From an uncultured Roseburia sp. (GTDB lineage: Bacteria; Bacillota; Clostridia; Lachnospirales; Lachnospiraceae), in assembly GCA_900550935.1 (NCBI GenBank), contig URUD01000013.1, positions 1 to 62,227 of the forward strand: a stretch of DNA of 62,227 nt. The letters are read 5' to 3'. Below are positions 8,174 to 16,016 of the stretch, in pieces; position 1 is the first letter of the stretch, and every line of letters starts with the position of its first letter. A program made the translations under genes and the position numbers. The notes beneath the pieces are model-generated. The model did not search any database. It had not been told where the DNA came from and worked only from the letters and a program-made list of their open reading frames with translations.

Positions 8174-8373
8174 CCTGACATCCGTTTTTCCTGTGCCTCG
8201 ATCATTTTTTTCACCATATAACCGCCGACAGAACCGTTCTGTCTGGATGTTAAGTTACCATTGTAACCATCCTTTAAAGGTACGCCAATCTCGCTTGCTA
8301 CCTCGTATTTGAAACGGTCTAATGCACTTTTTGCCTCTGGAACTGCTGCTCTGTTTGATGAACGACTTGCCAT
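8167..8373 (-). CDS. Alpha/beta-type small acid-soluble spore protein
   Basis: 68 residues, starting behind a strong AGGAGG on the minus strand. It contains LDRFKYEVASEIGVPL, including the conserved germination-protease (GPR) cleavage region, and the DNA-binding signature NGNLTSRQNGSVGGYMVKKM. These proteins coat spore DNA, protect it from UV and are degraded at germination. The gene is monocistronic. Forespore (sigma-G) expression is expected from the family, but I could not fix a clean sigma-G promoter in the 250 bases upstream. Confidence 0.95.
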   Translation of the reverse strand: MASRSSNRAAVPEAKSALDRFKYEVASEIGVPLKDGYNGNLTSRQNGSVGGYMVKKMIEAQEKRMSGK

Positions 8374-8533
8374 AATAGTTTTCCTCCTTTGGTATGTTTC
8401 CTGCTCGTTTGTAGGTGTAATAAAACCTTGAGAAAGAAATTGTTCTTTCTGTTTGGTTCAGTGATAGTATATGAAGTTTTGTATCAGGTAAACATGCAGT
8501 TTTTGTCAGATTTTCTAAAAAAAGCCGTTTGAC

Positions 8534-8549
8534 TTGTAAGCGCTTACAA
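8534..8549. promoter_or_regulatory. Palindromic operator, cre/LacI-family type
   Basis: TTGTAAGCGCTTACAA is a perfect 16-bp palindrome. Its central 14 bases fit the CcpA cre consensus TGWAANCGNTNWCA, and it also fits LacI-family operators. It lies just upstream of the -35 of the GH105 gene, which suggests carbon-source control. Confidence 0.8.
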
Positions 8550-8556
8550 AAATGTA

Positions 8557-8585
8557 TTTACAAAAAATGTATTTTTCGCTATGAT
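8557..8585 (+). promoter_or_regulatory. Sigma-A promoter of the GH105 gene
   Basis: TTTACA (8557-8562), a 17-base spacer, then TATGAT (8580-8585). The palindromic operator sits 7 bases upstream of the -35. A short AAAAATGTATTT direct repeat spans the region. Confidence 0.75.
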
Positions 8586-8636
8586 AGAATCAAATTGCAA
8601 TAGTGCAAAAACAGGTGTAGAAGCATGGAGGAGAAG

Positions 8637-9773
8637 ATGGATACAAACAAGATCGAGAAATACATGGATGAACTGTTAGAAAAAAGCACACCGGATCGCC
8701 CAATCTGGAACATTGAAAAGATTTTGCAGGGGAAAAAATCAACCTGGAATTACATTGACGGATGTATGATAAAAGCAATCCTTGAGATGTATTCCATTAC
8801 AAAAAACGAGAAGTATTTTGCATTTGCAGATAACTTTATCGATCACAAAGTAAGAGAAGACGGTTCCATTGATGGATATTCCGTAGAAGAATTAAACATT
8901 GACAATGTCAATGCAGGAAAAACATTATTTGAATTATATGATCTGACCGGAAAAGAGAAATACCGAAAGGCGATCGACCTGGTCTACAGCCAGATTGAGC
9001 AGATGCCCCGTACCAAAGAGGGCAATTTCTGGCATAAAAATATCTACCCAAATCAGGTATGGCTGGATGGACTTTATATGTGTCAGCCATTTTATATGGA
9101 ATATGAGACACGTTTTAACAATAAGAAAAATTATGACGATATTTTCGGACAGTTTTTCAACGTAGAAAAAAATATGCGTGATCCGAAAACCGGACTTTAC
9201 TATCACGCATACGATTCTTCCAGACAGATGTTCTGGTGTGATACAGCGACAGGTCTCAGTCAGAATTTCTGGCTTCGCGCATTGGGCTGGTTTTCCATGG
9301 CACTGCTTGATACATTGGACAAGGCAGATCCGTCTGTAGGAGAGCCTTATGAGAAAATGAAACAGATCTTCGTTGATCTGATGGATGCGATGTTAAAATA
9401 TCAGGATCAGAGCGGTATGTGGTATCAGGTTGTAAATCTGGGAGGCATGGAACGCAATTATTTAGAGACAAGTGGAAGCTCCATCCTGGCATATGCACTG
9501 TTAAAGGGTGTAAGACTTGGATTTTTACCGGAAAGCTATCGCAGTTTTGGCGAAAAGGCATTTCATGGGATCTGTGAAAAATATCTTTCCGAAGATGAAA
9601 ACGGAGAACTGCATCTGGATGGTATTTGTCTGGTTGCGGGACTTGGAGGTAAGACCATGCGCTCCGGCACATTTGATTATTATATGTCGGAGCCGGTGGT
9701 CAAAGATGATGCCAAAGGAGTGGGACCATTTCTGTTAGCATACACTGAGATGAAACGTCTGGAACAGAATTAA
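8637..9773 (+). CDS. Glycoside hydrolase family 105/88, unsaturated glucuronyl/rhamnogalacturonyl hydrolase
   Basis: 378 residues from ATG 8637, with GGAGG (8627-8631) 5 bases upstream; ATG 8625 is an alternative. The whole length is an (alpha/alpha)6-barrel of YteR type, shown by WNYIDGCMIKAILEMY, NFWHKNIYPNQVWLDGLYM with the conserved catalytic-type Asp, FWLRALGWFSMAL, GMWYQVV and ETSGSSILAYALLKGV. GH105 enzymes hydrate the 4,5-unsaturated uronic acid left by pectin or glycosaminoglycan lyases and release the linked sugar. There is no signal peptide, so it should act on imported oligosaccharides. It has its own promoter and operator and no adjacent transporter in this window. Confidence 0.9.
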   Translation: MDTNKIEKYMDELLEKSTPDRPIWNIEKILQGKKSTWNYIDGCMIKAILEMYSITKNEKYFAFADNFIDHKVREDGSIDGYSVEELNIDNVNAGKTLFELYDLTGKEKYRKAIDLVYSQIEQMPRTKEGNFWHKNIYPNQVWLDGLYMCQPFYMEYETRFNNKKNYDDIFGQFFNVEKNMRDPKTGLYYHAYDSSRQMFWCDTATGLSQNFWLRALGWFSMALLDTLDKADPSVGEPYEKMKQIFVDLMDAMLKYQDQSGMWYQVVNLGGMERNYLETSGSSILAYALLKGVRLGFLPESYRSFGEKAFHGICEKYLSEDENGELHLDGICLVAGLGGKTMRSGTFDYYMSEPVVKDDAKGVGPFLLAYTEMKRLEQN

Positions 9774-11557
9774 TCCTCTAAAAGCGTTAAGGCGGAAATA
9801 TCCGGCTGGATCGTCATAGAGTAATTGGTGTAATACACAACAAAACCGGGTGCGCTGGCATTCGGTTTTTTTACGTTCTTTTTCTGGAGATAATCGATTT
9901 CAATCTTGTCGTTGTCCCTGCCTTTGGAATAGTAGGCTGCTAAAGCGGCAGCTTCTTCAAAGACGCGGTCTGGCATCTCTTCGTTGCCTGATTTTACAAT
10001 GACGTGGGAACCAGGTATTCCTTTTGCATGGAACCACCAGTCATTTCCGGTTGCAAATTTAAAGGTAAGTTCGTCATTCTGATAGTTGTTTTTGCCAACG
10101 TACATATGGTATCCATCGGAAGAAACGTAATGGAACGGTTTGCTTTTGATCTTTACCTTTTTTCCGGTGTTTTTGCGTTTGATATAGCCGTATTCGGTCA
10201 GCTCTTCCTTGATCTGTACGAGGTCATCCTCCGTTAAGGCAATGTCTAAGGAGGTTGCAATGCTCTCCAGATGCTCAATCTCCATTTTGGTTTCAGCGAT
10301 CAGATCAGTCAGTGCCTCAGACGTACGTTTTAATTTGTTGTACTTGTCAAAATAACGCTGGGCATTTGTCTTGGCATCCAAAGTCGGATCTAACGGGATC
10401 TGGATCGTCTCACTGGTATAATAATTGAAAGCTTCTAATTGTCTGGCACCTTCTTCTAAACCATATCCATAGGTGTGGATCAGTTCTCCATATACTTTAT
10501 ATTTATCACGTTTTTCCGTATCTTTTAACTGCTTTTCCTGCAGGACATATTTTTTGCGGTTGCGGTCAAGAGCAGTAGATACGATCTTTCTTAAATCGAC
10601 GGATTTCTGACGGATCCTGGTGTAGACGTTTCGTTTCGCATAGTACTGTTCGAGTACTTCCGAGATGGAATCATAGCGTGTCATCGTATAGGTTTCTGTA
10701 GCAGTTTCATCACCGTAAACAGGCGTATCTGCGTGATCTAAATATTCAGATAACTGGAAACAGGAAAATTCCACCGGTTCCCTTCCGCGGGAAATTATGT
10801 TCGGACAGTAATTCTGATTTTTCACATCATCCATCATCCAGGAAAAATTGTGGAACAGGTGTTTTTTCTCATCTGCATTGAGCGAGTCGACAGACATATC
10901 GCCATCCATGCTTGCTCTGTGGCAGATCTCATTTGCAATAACAGGACTGATACCGGTAAATGAAGTATAGATCGCCTTTGCGATCGGCATCGGTTTTGTT
11001 AAAACGGATCCAAGGAAAGCCTCTTCGGTCACTTCCAATGGATTTAACCTGTCATCCTGTGTGGCAGGGATGCAGTACATTCTGCCGGGTAAGACTTCAC
11101 GCAGGGAACTCATCAGCGAGGAGACATGTTTGATACTGTCAATGATCATTCCGTCGGAATTGCAGAAGATGATATTACTGTGTTTTCCCATCAGTTCGAC
11201 GATCAGGATTTTGGTGCACAGATCGCCAAGCTCATCCAGATGTTCGATCTCGAAGTGGATGATGCGTTCCATATGCGGCTGATAGATCTTCGTGATACGT
11301 CCGTTTGCAATGTGTTTCCGTAAGACCATACAGAAATTAGGCGCGGTTAAAGGACTCAGTTTGTTGGTTCCAGTCAGGTATAAAAAAGGAAGCGAAGCAC
11401 TTGCAGACATGGCAAGGCGGAACTGCCCCTTTGATCCTTTTAAGGTAAATAATAATTCGTCGTTTTCCGGTTGTGCGATCTTACTGATCTTTGTATTTAA
11501 AATGGTTTCATTCAACTCTGCGACAAGAGATGAAATAACAAGTCCATCAAGAGCCAT
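9770..11557 (-). CDS. rqcH: RqcH / NFACT family ribosome quality control protein
   Basis: 595 residues, start chosen at MALDGLVISS behind AAAGGGG. The N-terminal NFACT domain includes TKISKIAQPENDELLF, LSASASLPFLYLT-like sequence and CMVLRKHIANGRI. A central helical and coiled-coil region follows, and the C-terminal NFACT-R domain carries DGYHMYVGKNNYQNDEL and WWFHAKGIPGSHVIV, with the D/R-type residues used for tRNA-Ala recruitment. RqcH binds obstructed 50S subunits and adds alanine tails to stalled peptides. The older name is fibronectin-binding protein FbpA. Its stop overlaps that of the convergent GH105 gene. Confidence 0.93.
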   Translation of the reverse strand: MALDGLVISSLVAELNETILNTKISKIAQPENDELLFTLKGSKGQFRLAMSASASLPFLYLTGTNKLSPLTAPNFCMVLRKHIANGRITKIYQPHMERIIHFEIEHLDELGDLCTKILIVELMGKHSNIIFCNSDGMIIDSIKHVSSLMSSLREVLPGRMYCIPATQDDRLNPLEVTEEAFLGSVLTKPMPIAKAIYTSFTGISPVIANEICHRASMDGDMSVDSLNADEKKHLFHNFSWMMDDVKNQNYCPNIISRGREPVEFSCFQLSEYLDHADTPVYGDETATETYTMTRYDSISEVLEQYYAKRNVYTRIRQKSVDLRKIVSTALDRNRKKYVLQEKQLKDTEKRDKYKVYGELIHTYGYGLEEGARQLEAFNYYTSETIQIPLDPTLDAKTNAQRYFDKYNKLKRTSEALTDLIAETKMEIEHLESIATSLDIALTEDDLVQIKEELTEYGYIKRKNTGKKVKIKSKPFHYVSSDGYHMYVGKNNYQNDELTFKFATGNDWWFHAKGIPGSHVIVKSGNEEMPDRVFEEAAALAAYYSKGRDNDKIEIDYLQKKNVKKPNASAPGFVVYYTNYSMTIQPDISALTLLED

Positions 11558-11595
11558 AAAAATTACCCCTTTCGTTGCTTTGTGCAAATAAAAAT

Positions 11596-11624
11596 ATTAT
11601 AGATGATTTAGAAAAGAAAAACAA
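11596..11624 (-). promoter_or_regulatory. Sigma-A promoter of rqcH
   Basis: On the minus strand TTGTTT (11624-11619), a 17-base spacer and a perfect TATAAT (11601-11596) lie about 40 bases before the rqcH start. Confidence 0.75.
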
Positions 11625-11647
11625 TAGCGCATTTCGCAGGAAAGCAC

Positions 11648-11714
11648 TTTACAATTTTAGAGAAAGAGCGTAAATTAATAATAGATTTATATAAGTTAGA
11701 AAAACCTAACTTAT
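11648..11714 (+). promoter_or_regulatory. Promoter and inverted repeat upstream of pepF
   Basis: TTTACA (11648-11653), 17 bases, then TAAATT (11671-11676). Downstream lies ATAAGTTAG (11691-11699) with its inverted copy CTAACTTAT (11706-11714), six bases apart. The repeat falls in the 5' leader and could be an operator or mRNA hairpin. Confidence 0.5.
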
Positions 11715-11747
11715 GTGAGATCAAGAAAGACAGAAATGAGGACGATT

Positions 11748-13547
11748 ATGGCAAAAGAATTATTAAAACGAAGCGAGGTAAAGGAAGAATTTACCTGGAA
11801 TTTAAAAGATATGTATGCTTCCGATGAAGCATGGGAAGAGGAATTAAAGACAATCCTTGCAATCGTTGCAGAACTGGCACAGTATGAGGGTAAAGTAACT
11901 GCCAGTGCAAAAAATCTTCTTACCGTATTAGAAAAAGAGGCTGATTTTGGACAACGTCTGGAACTGGCATTCAACTATGCCGAGCGCATCCACGACCAGG
12001 ATCAGAAAAATGCCACGCATCAGGCAATGAACCAGAAAATGTATGCCCTGTATGCTGATGTCAGCAGCAAAACCGCTTTTGTAGTGCCGGAGATCTTAGA
12101 GACATCCGAAGAGGTACTGGAAGGTTATTTTAAAGAGCTTCCGGAACTGGAATTATACCGCAAACAGATCGCAGAGATCAGCCGCAGAAAAGCTCACACC
12201 TTATCCAAAGAGGCAGAAAAGCTGATCGCAGCGACCGGAGAGATGCAGGCATTGCCGGATCAGGTATTTTCCGTTTTAAATAATGCAGATTTCGTATTCC
12301 CGACCATTACCGATGAGAACGGCGAGACGGTCCGCATTACCCACGGAAACTTTATCCCGTTTTTGGAATGTGCAGACAGAAGAGTGCGGAAAGAAGCATT
12401 TGAGACCTTTTATGGTGTATACAAACAGTATGCAAACACACTGGCAGCTCTTTATGGCGGACAGGTAAAACAGCTGATGTTCCAGGCGAAAGCAAGAAAT
12501 TATCCATCGACCTTAGAGGCAGCAGTGGATGAGAATAATGTTCCATCGTCTGTTTACCACAATCTGGTTGATACCGTAAATAAGAACATGGATAAGATGT
12601 ACCGCTATGTCAGACTTCGTAAAAAATGTCTTGGCGTGGATAAACTCCATATGTATGATGTCTATACTCCGATGATCCCGGATGCAGCGAAAAAGATCCC
12701 ATTTGAAGAAGCAAAAGAGATCGTATTAAAAGCACTTGCTCCACTCGGTGAGGACTATGTTGCAAAGGTAAGAGAGGGATTTAACAGTCGCTGGATCGAT
12801 GTTTACGAAAATGAAGGAAAGAGAAGTGGTGCGTACTCTGCAGGTGCTTATGGAACACATCCGTATGTCCTTTTAAATCACAGTGACACCCTTGATGCCA
12901 TGTTTACACTGGCACATGAGATGGGACACGCAATGCACTCTTATTATTCCAACTCCACCCAGCCATACATTTATTCCCAGTACAAGATCTTCGTTGCGGA
13001 AGTGGCATCGACCTGTAATGAGGTACTTTTAACCGAATATCTTCTGAAAAACACGACCGATCAGAAAGAGAGAGCTTACCTGCTCAATCACTATCTGGAC
13101 AGCTTTAAGGGAACTGTTTACCGTCAGACGATGTTTGCAGAGTTTGAGATGCGTACAAATGCAATGGCAGAGGCAGGAGAGAGTCTGACCGCAGAAAACT
13201 TAAATGCGTTATATCTGGAAATGAACAAGAAATATTTCGGACCGGATATGGTATCCGATGATGAGATCGCATACGAGTGGGCAAGGATCCCTCATTTTTA
13301 TTATAATTTCTATGTTTACCAGTATGCTACCGGATTTTCTTCCGCAGTGGCACTGGCACATGGCATCTTAAAAGAGGGTGCACCTGCTGTTGAGCGTTAC
13401 AAGAAATTCTTAAGCGGTGGATGTTCCGAATCACCGGTAGAGCTGCTTAAGATCGCAGGCGTAAACTTAGAAACACCAAAGCCAATCCAGGAGGCACTTG
13501 ACGTATTCGGAGAGACTCTGGATGAGATGGAAGCACTGGTAAAATAA
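11748..13547 (+). CDS. pepF: Oligoendopeptidase F
   Basis: 599 residues from ATG 11748 (GAGG upstream); ATG 11715 and 11736 are in frame but less well placed. It has the N-terminal helical domain of M3B peptidases, then the zinc site AHEMGHAMHS (HEXXH), with the third ligand in FVAEVASTCNEVLL further on. The C-terminal PHFYYNFYVYQYATG motif is typical. Family members are cytoplasmic metallopeptidases that cleave short oligopeptides of about 7-17 residues. The length is normal. It appears monocistronic. Confidence 0.95.
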   Translation: MAKELLKRSEVKEEFTWNLKDMYASDEAWEEELKTILAIVAELAQYEGKVTASAKNLLTVLEKEADFGQRLELAFNYAERIHDQDQKNATHQAMNQKMYALYADVSSKTAFVVPEILETSEEVLEGYFKELPELELYRKQIAEISRRKAHTLSKEAEKLIAATGEMQALPDQVFSVLNNADFVFPTITDENGETVRITHGNFIPFLECADRRVRKEAFETFYGVYKQYANTLAALYGGQVKQLMFQAKARNYPSTLEAAVDENNVPSSVYHNLVDTVNKNMDKMYRYVRLRKKCLGVDKLHMYDVYTPMIPDAAKKIPFEEAKEIVLKALAPLGEDYVAKVREGFNSRWIDVYENEGKRSGAYSAGAYGTHPYVLLNHSDTLDAMFTLAHEMGHAMHSYYSNSTQPYIYSQYKIFVAEVASTCNEVLLTEYLLKNTTDQKERAYLLNHYLDSFKGTVYRQTMFAEFEMRTNAMAEAGESLTAENLNALYLEMNKKYFGPDMVSDDEIAYEWARIPHFYYNFYVYQYATGFSSAVALAHGILKEGAPAVERYKKFLSGGCSESPVELLKIAGVNLETPKPIQEALDVFGETLDEMEALVK

Positions 13548-13566
13548 ACTTAGAAAAACATGGTAG

Positions 13567-13624
13567 TTGACAATATTTGGAAGTGTGAAATATAATAAAA
13601 ACGCTGATATGAGAAACATATCAG
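13567..13624 (+). promoter_or_regulatory. Strong sigma-A promoter with 5' UTR hairpin
   Basis: TTGACA (13567-13572), 18 bases, TATAAT (13591-13596). The transcript would begin with a perfect 8-bp hairpin, CTGATATG/CATATCAG (13604-13611 and 13617-13624), which could protect the mRNA 5' end. It precedes the secreted protein gene. Confidence 0.8.
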
Positions 13625-13649
13625 ACAAACGAAAAGGAGGATTTTGATT

Positions 13650-14423
13650 ATGAAGTTAATCAAAAGAATGACCTGTGCGTTTTTTGCGCTTTTAATGGTA
13701 ATTACCATGATCGCAGTGCCAACACCGACACTTGCAGCAGAAACAACACAGGCAAAAACAAGCGTACCTACTAAGGTTCGTGTTTATCCGCAGTCTTATG
13801 ATAACTCTGCCATATCATTTGACTATGCAAATGCCGGAGACAAGATTGCAAATTTAAAGACCAGCAGCAAAAACTTAGTTGCAAGACAGACCTATCATAG
13901 AACAGAGGTTGGAACATCAAGTGGTGAAAATGTAGCTGAAATTGGCTTATATGCAAAAAAAGCAGGAAAGTACACAGTAAGCTTCGATATCTACAGCGAG
14001 GACGGAAGTGTAAAACGCAGTTCTCACAAAATAACCGTATTTGCAAAGGCAGATGCTCCGGTTTCCTCTGTTAAGTTAGATGGAAAAGATTTATCAGAGT
14101 ATGCATATACGATGGTTAACAAAAAGAGCGCGAAGCTTTCCGTAAAGATGACAAAGGGCTACAAATTACAGAAAATTGTAGTCCGTACTTATGACAAAGA
14201 TGGAAAGTATGTGGAAAAAGCGGCAAAGAATAACAAGAAGATCACTCTTGGAAAATACCCGTATTCCTATACTTACAGCTATGCGAGCAGCTACTCAGAT
14301 TATAGATACAACTATTGGAGAAAGTATCTGAATGCTCCAACTTATATTGAGATTACATACAAAGATAAGTGGACAAAACAGAGTGAGACAATCACATACA
14401 TGGTAAGCCGTTTAGCAGACTAG
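13650..14423 (+). CDS. Secreted protein of unknown function
   Basis: 257 residues from ATG 13650 behind AGGAGG. A clear signal peptide (basic MKLIKR, then hydrophobic FFALLMVITMIAVP) ends near TLAAE. The mature protein is beta-rich, with a segment KKAGKYTVSFDIYSEDGS that resembles an Ig-like or bacterial surface-domain strand pair, and a tyrosine-rich C-terminal region (YSYTYSYASSYSDYRYNY). It has no LPXTG, SLH or cell-wall-binding motif that I can see. A strong promoter and its own terminator suggest high independent expression. No family recognised. Confidence 0.8.
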   Translation: MKLIKRMTCAFFALLMVITMIAVPTPTLAAETTQAKTSVPTKVRVYPQSYDNSAISFDYANAGDKIANLKTSSKNLVARQTYHRTEVGTSSGENVAEIGLYAKKAGKYTVSFDIYSEDGSVKRSSHKITVFAKADAPVSSVKLDGKDLSEYAYTMVNKKSAKLSVKMTKGYKLQKIVVRTYDKDGKYVEKAAKNNKKITLGKYPYSYTYSYASSYSDYRYNYWRKYLNAPTYIEITYKDKWTKQSETITYMVSRLAD

Positions 14424-14431
14424 GCGAAGGA

Positions 14432-14476
14432 AAAAGAGGTTCCCATTACGTTTTCGTGATGGAAACCTCTTTTTTT
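14432..14476. terminator. Bidirectional terminator
   Basis: AAAGAGGTT...ACG pairs with CGT...AACCTCTTT around loop TTTT, followed by seven Ts on the plus strand and preceded by an A-run that serves the convergent minus-strand gene. Confidence 0.85.
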
Positions 14477-14486
14477 GCTACCTGCC

Positions 14487-14921
14487 TTACAGGTAAGGCT
14501 GCATTTCCTTTCTTAGCTTTTCTTCCAGTTCAATGACCCGCTTACAATATTCCTGCGCCGTTTCTTCTGCGGCTGCATACTGGTTTAAGTGGCGGTAGAG
14601 CGTTTTAATGCCCATATCACAGCCAGTGGTGATCAGGTCTGCACAGTTTCTGTCACTGTCTTCCATGGCGAGTTTCATATTTGTTTTCATCCATGACATA
14701 CTTTTTGCCATAAGACCGGGATCTTTGGTCTCGTCGCCATAGGCGTGTAGTTTGGCATGCAGTTTATCGCCAATCTCTTCGTGAGCTTGTTTGGAGGCAC
14801 GCAGGATATCACCGAGCTTCTTATCATTCACTTTTTCCAAGATCTCGTCGATTGAATAGACTGCCATCTGCGTACCGGAATTGCTTTCGCGCAGCAGATA
14901 GATCGTATCTTCATTTATCAT
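14487..14921 (-). CDS. Hypothetical helical protein, ferritin/DUF2383-like
   Basis: 144 residues, start chosen at MINEDT behind GAGG. Nearly all helical: helices around 7-30, 33-60 (DILRASKQAHEEIGDKLHAKLHAYG), 70-95 (MAKSMSWMKTNMKLAMED) and 97-140. The pattern, and acidic and histidine residues such as KQAHEEIGDKL and YRHLNQYAAAEE, suggest a four-helix bundle like the stress-related DUF2383/ferritin-like proteins, but a full set of di-iron ligands is not evident. It stands alone and converges on the secreted protein gene. Function unknown. Confidence 0.75.
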   Translation of the reverse strand: MINEDTIYLLRESNSGTQMAVYSIDEILEKVNDKKLGDILRASKQAHEEIGDKLHAKLHAYGDETKDPGLMAKSMSWMKTNMKLAMEDSDRNCADLITTGCDMGIKTLYRHLNQYAAAEETAQEYCKRVIELEEKLRKEMQPYL

Positions 14922-15026
14922 ATCAGATTTCCTCTTTTCTATATTGTAATAGATTAAAAACAGTATCTGACGTGAGCGAAAAAATATACCCTGAAACATA
15001 AAATAAAAATAATTTTACAATGTGTC

Positions 15027-15065
15027 TTGTCACATGTATAGATAAGTGCTATACTGACTGTCAGT
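15027..15065 (+). promoter_or_regulatory. nad operon promoter with candidate NiaR operator
   Basis: TTGTCA (15027-15032), 17 bases, TATACT (15050-15055) with an extended TGC. Two dyads overlap it: GTGTCTTGTCACATG across the -35, and ACTGACTGTCAGT (15053-15065), perfect around a central T, at the start site. The NiaR repressor is encoded at the end of the same operon, so one of these is the likely niacin-responsive operator. Confidence 0.65.
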
Positions 15066-15099
15066 TTCATAAAAAAAGGCACACAGGTAAGGTAAAAAA

Positions 15100-16008
15100 A
15101 TGACAAAACAAGAGGAAATCAAAGCATTAAAGAAAGAGCGGGATGCGGTGATCCTGGCGCACTACTATGTAGAGCCGGAAGTACAGGAAGTAGCAGATTA
15201 TATTGGTGACTCTTTCTTTTTAAGTAAAAAGGCGGCAGAACTGACAAACAAAACGCTGGTGTTCTGCGGTGTTTCTTTTATGGGAGAGAGCGCGAAACTG
15301 TTAAATCCGGAAAAGACAGTTTTGATGCCGGATGCGTTGGCGGATTGTCCGATGGCACATATGGTGACCAAAGAGACTGTCACTGCTGCAAGAGAGAAAT
15401 ATGACGATCTCGCGGTGGTCTGCTATATCAACTCTACTGCAGAAATCAAGTCCTGGTCGGATGTGGCGGTCACTTCCGCCAATGCGGTAAAGATCGTAAA
15501 AAATCTTCCAAACAAGCATATTTTATTTATTCCGGACAAAAATCTTGCAAGACATGTGGCAAAAGAAGTACCGGAAAAAGACATTTTCTGGAGCGATGGC
15601 TACTGTCCGATCCATGAAAAGATGTCGGCAGATGAGATCCTGAAACTAAAAAAAGAGCATCCAAACGCCAAAGTACTGGTACATCCCGAGTGTAACGAGT
15701 CGGTTTTAAAACATGCAGATTACATAGGCTCAACGAGCGGGATCATTGCATATGCAAAAGAAAGTGGGCAGAATGAATTTATCATTGGAACCGAAGTCGG
15801 TGTTTCCTATGCCTTAAGGCAGGCGAGACCGGATGCGGCATTTTATTTTCCAAAAACTCTGCCTGTATGCAGTGATATGAAAAAAATAACATTGGAAAAG
15901 ATCATTCACGTCTTAAGGACAGGAGAACATGCAGTAAAAGCCGACCCGGCTACCGAAAAAGCTGCAGAGCAGACACTGACCCGGATGTTGGAATATGTAA
16001 AGAAATGA
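15100..16008 (+). CDS. nadA: Quinolinate synthase A
   Basis: 302 residues. NadA condenses iminoaspartate with dihydroxyacetone phosphate to quinolinate on a [4Fe-4S] cluster. Visible signatures are ILAHYYVEPEVQEVADYIGDS, GVSFMGESAKLL, the cluster cysteines in ADCPMAHM, HPECNESV and LPVCSDM, and STSGIIAYAKES. The length is that of the short, oxygen-sensitive anaerobe form. First gene of nadA-nadB-nadC-niaR, all in one direction; its stop lies just before the nadB start. Confidence 0.97.
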   Translation: MTKQEEIKALKKERDAVILAHYYVEPEVQEVADYIGDSFFLSKKAAELTNKTLVFCGVSFMGESAKLLNPEKTVLMPDALADCPMAHMVTKETVTAAREKYDDLAVVCYINSTAEIKSWSDVAVTSANAVKIVKNLPNKHILFIPDKNLARHVAKEVPEKDIFWSDGYCPIHEKMSADEILKLKKEHPNAKVLVHPECNESVLKHADYIGSTSGIIAYAKESGQNEFIIGTEVGVSYALRQARPDAAFYFPKTLPVCSDMKKITLEKIIHVLRTGEHAVKADPATEKAAEQTLTRMLEYVKK

Positions 16009-16016
16009 GGCGCATT

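Noticed and set aside
8374..8480. Sigma-G promoter for the SASP gene
   Set aside because: TATACTA and GCATG-like boxes exist on the minus strand but at about 21 bases apart, too far for the usual 17-18.
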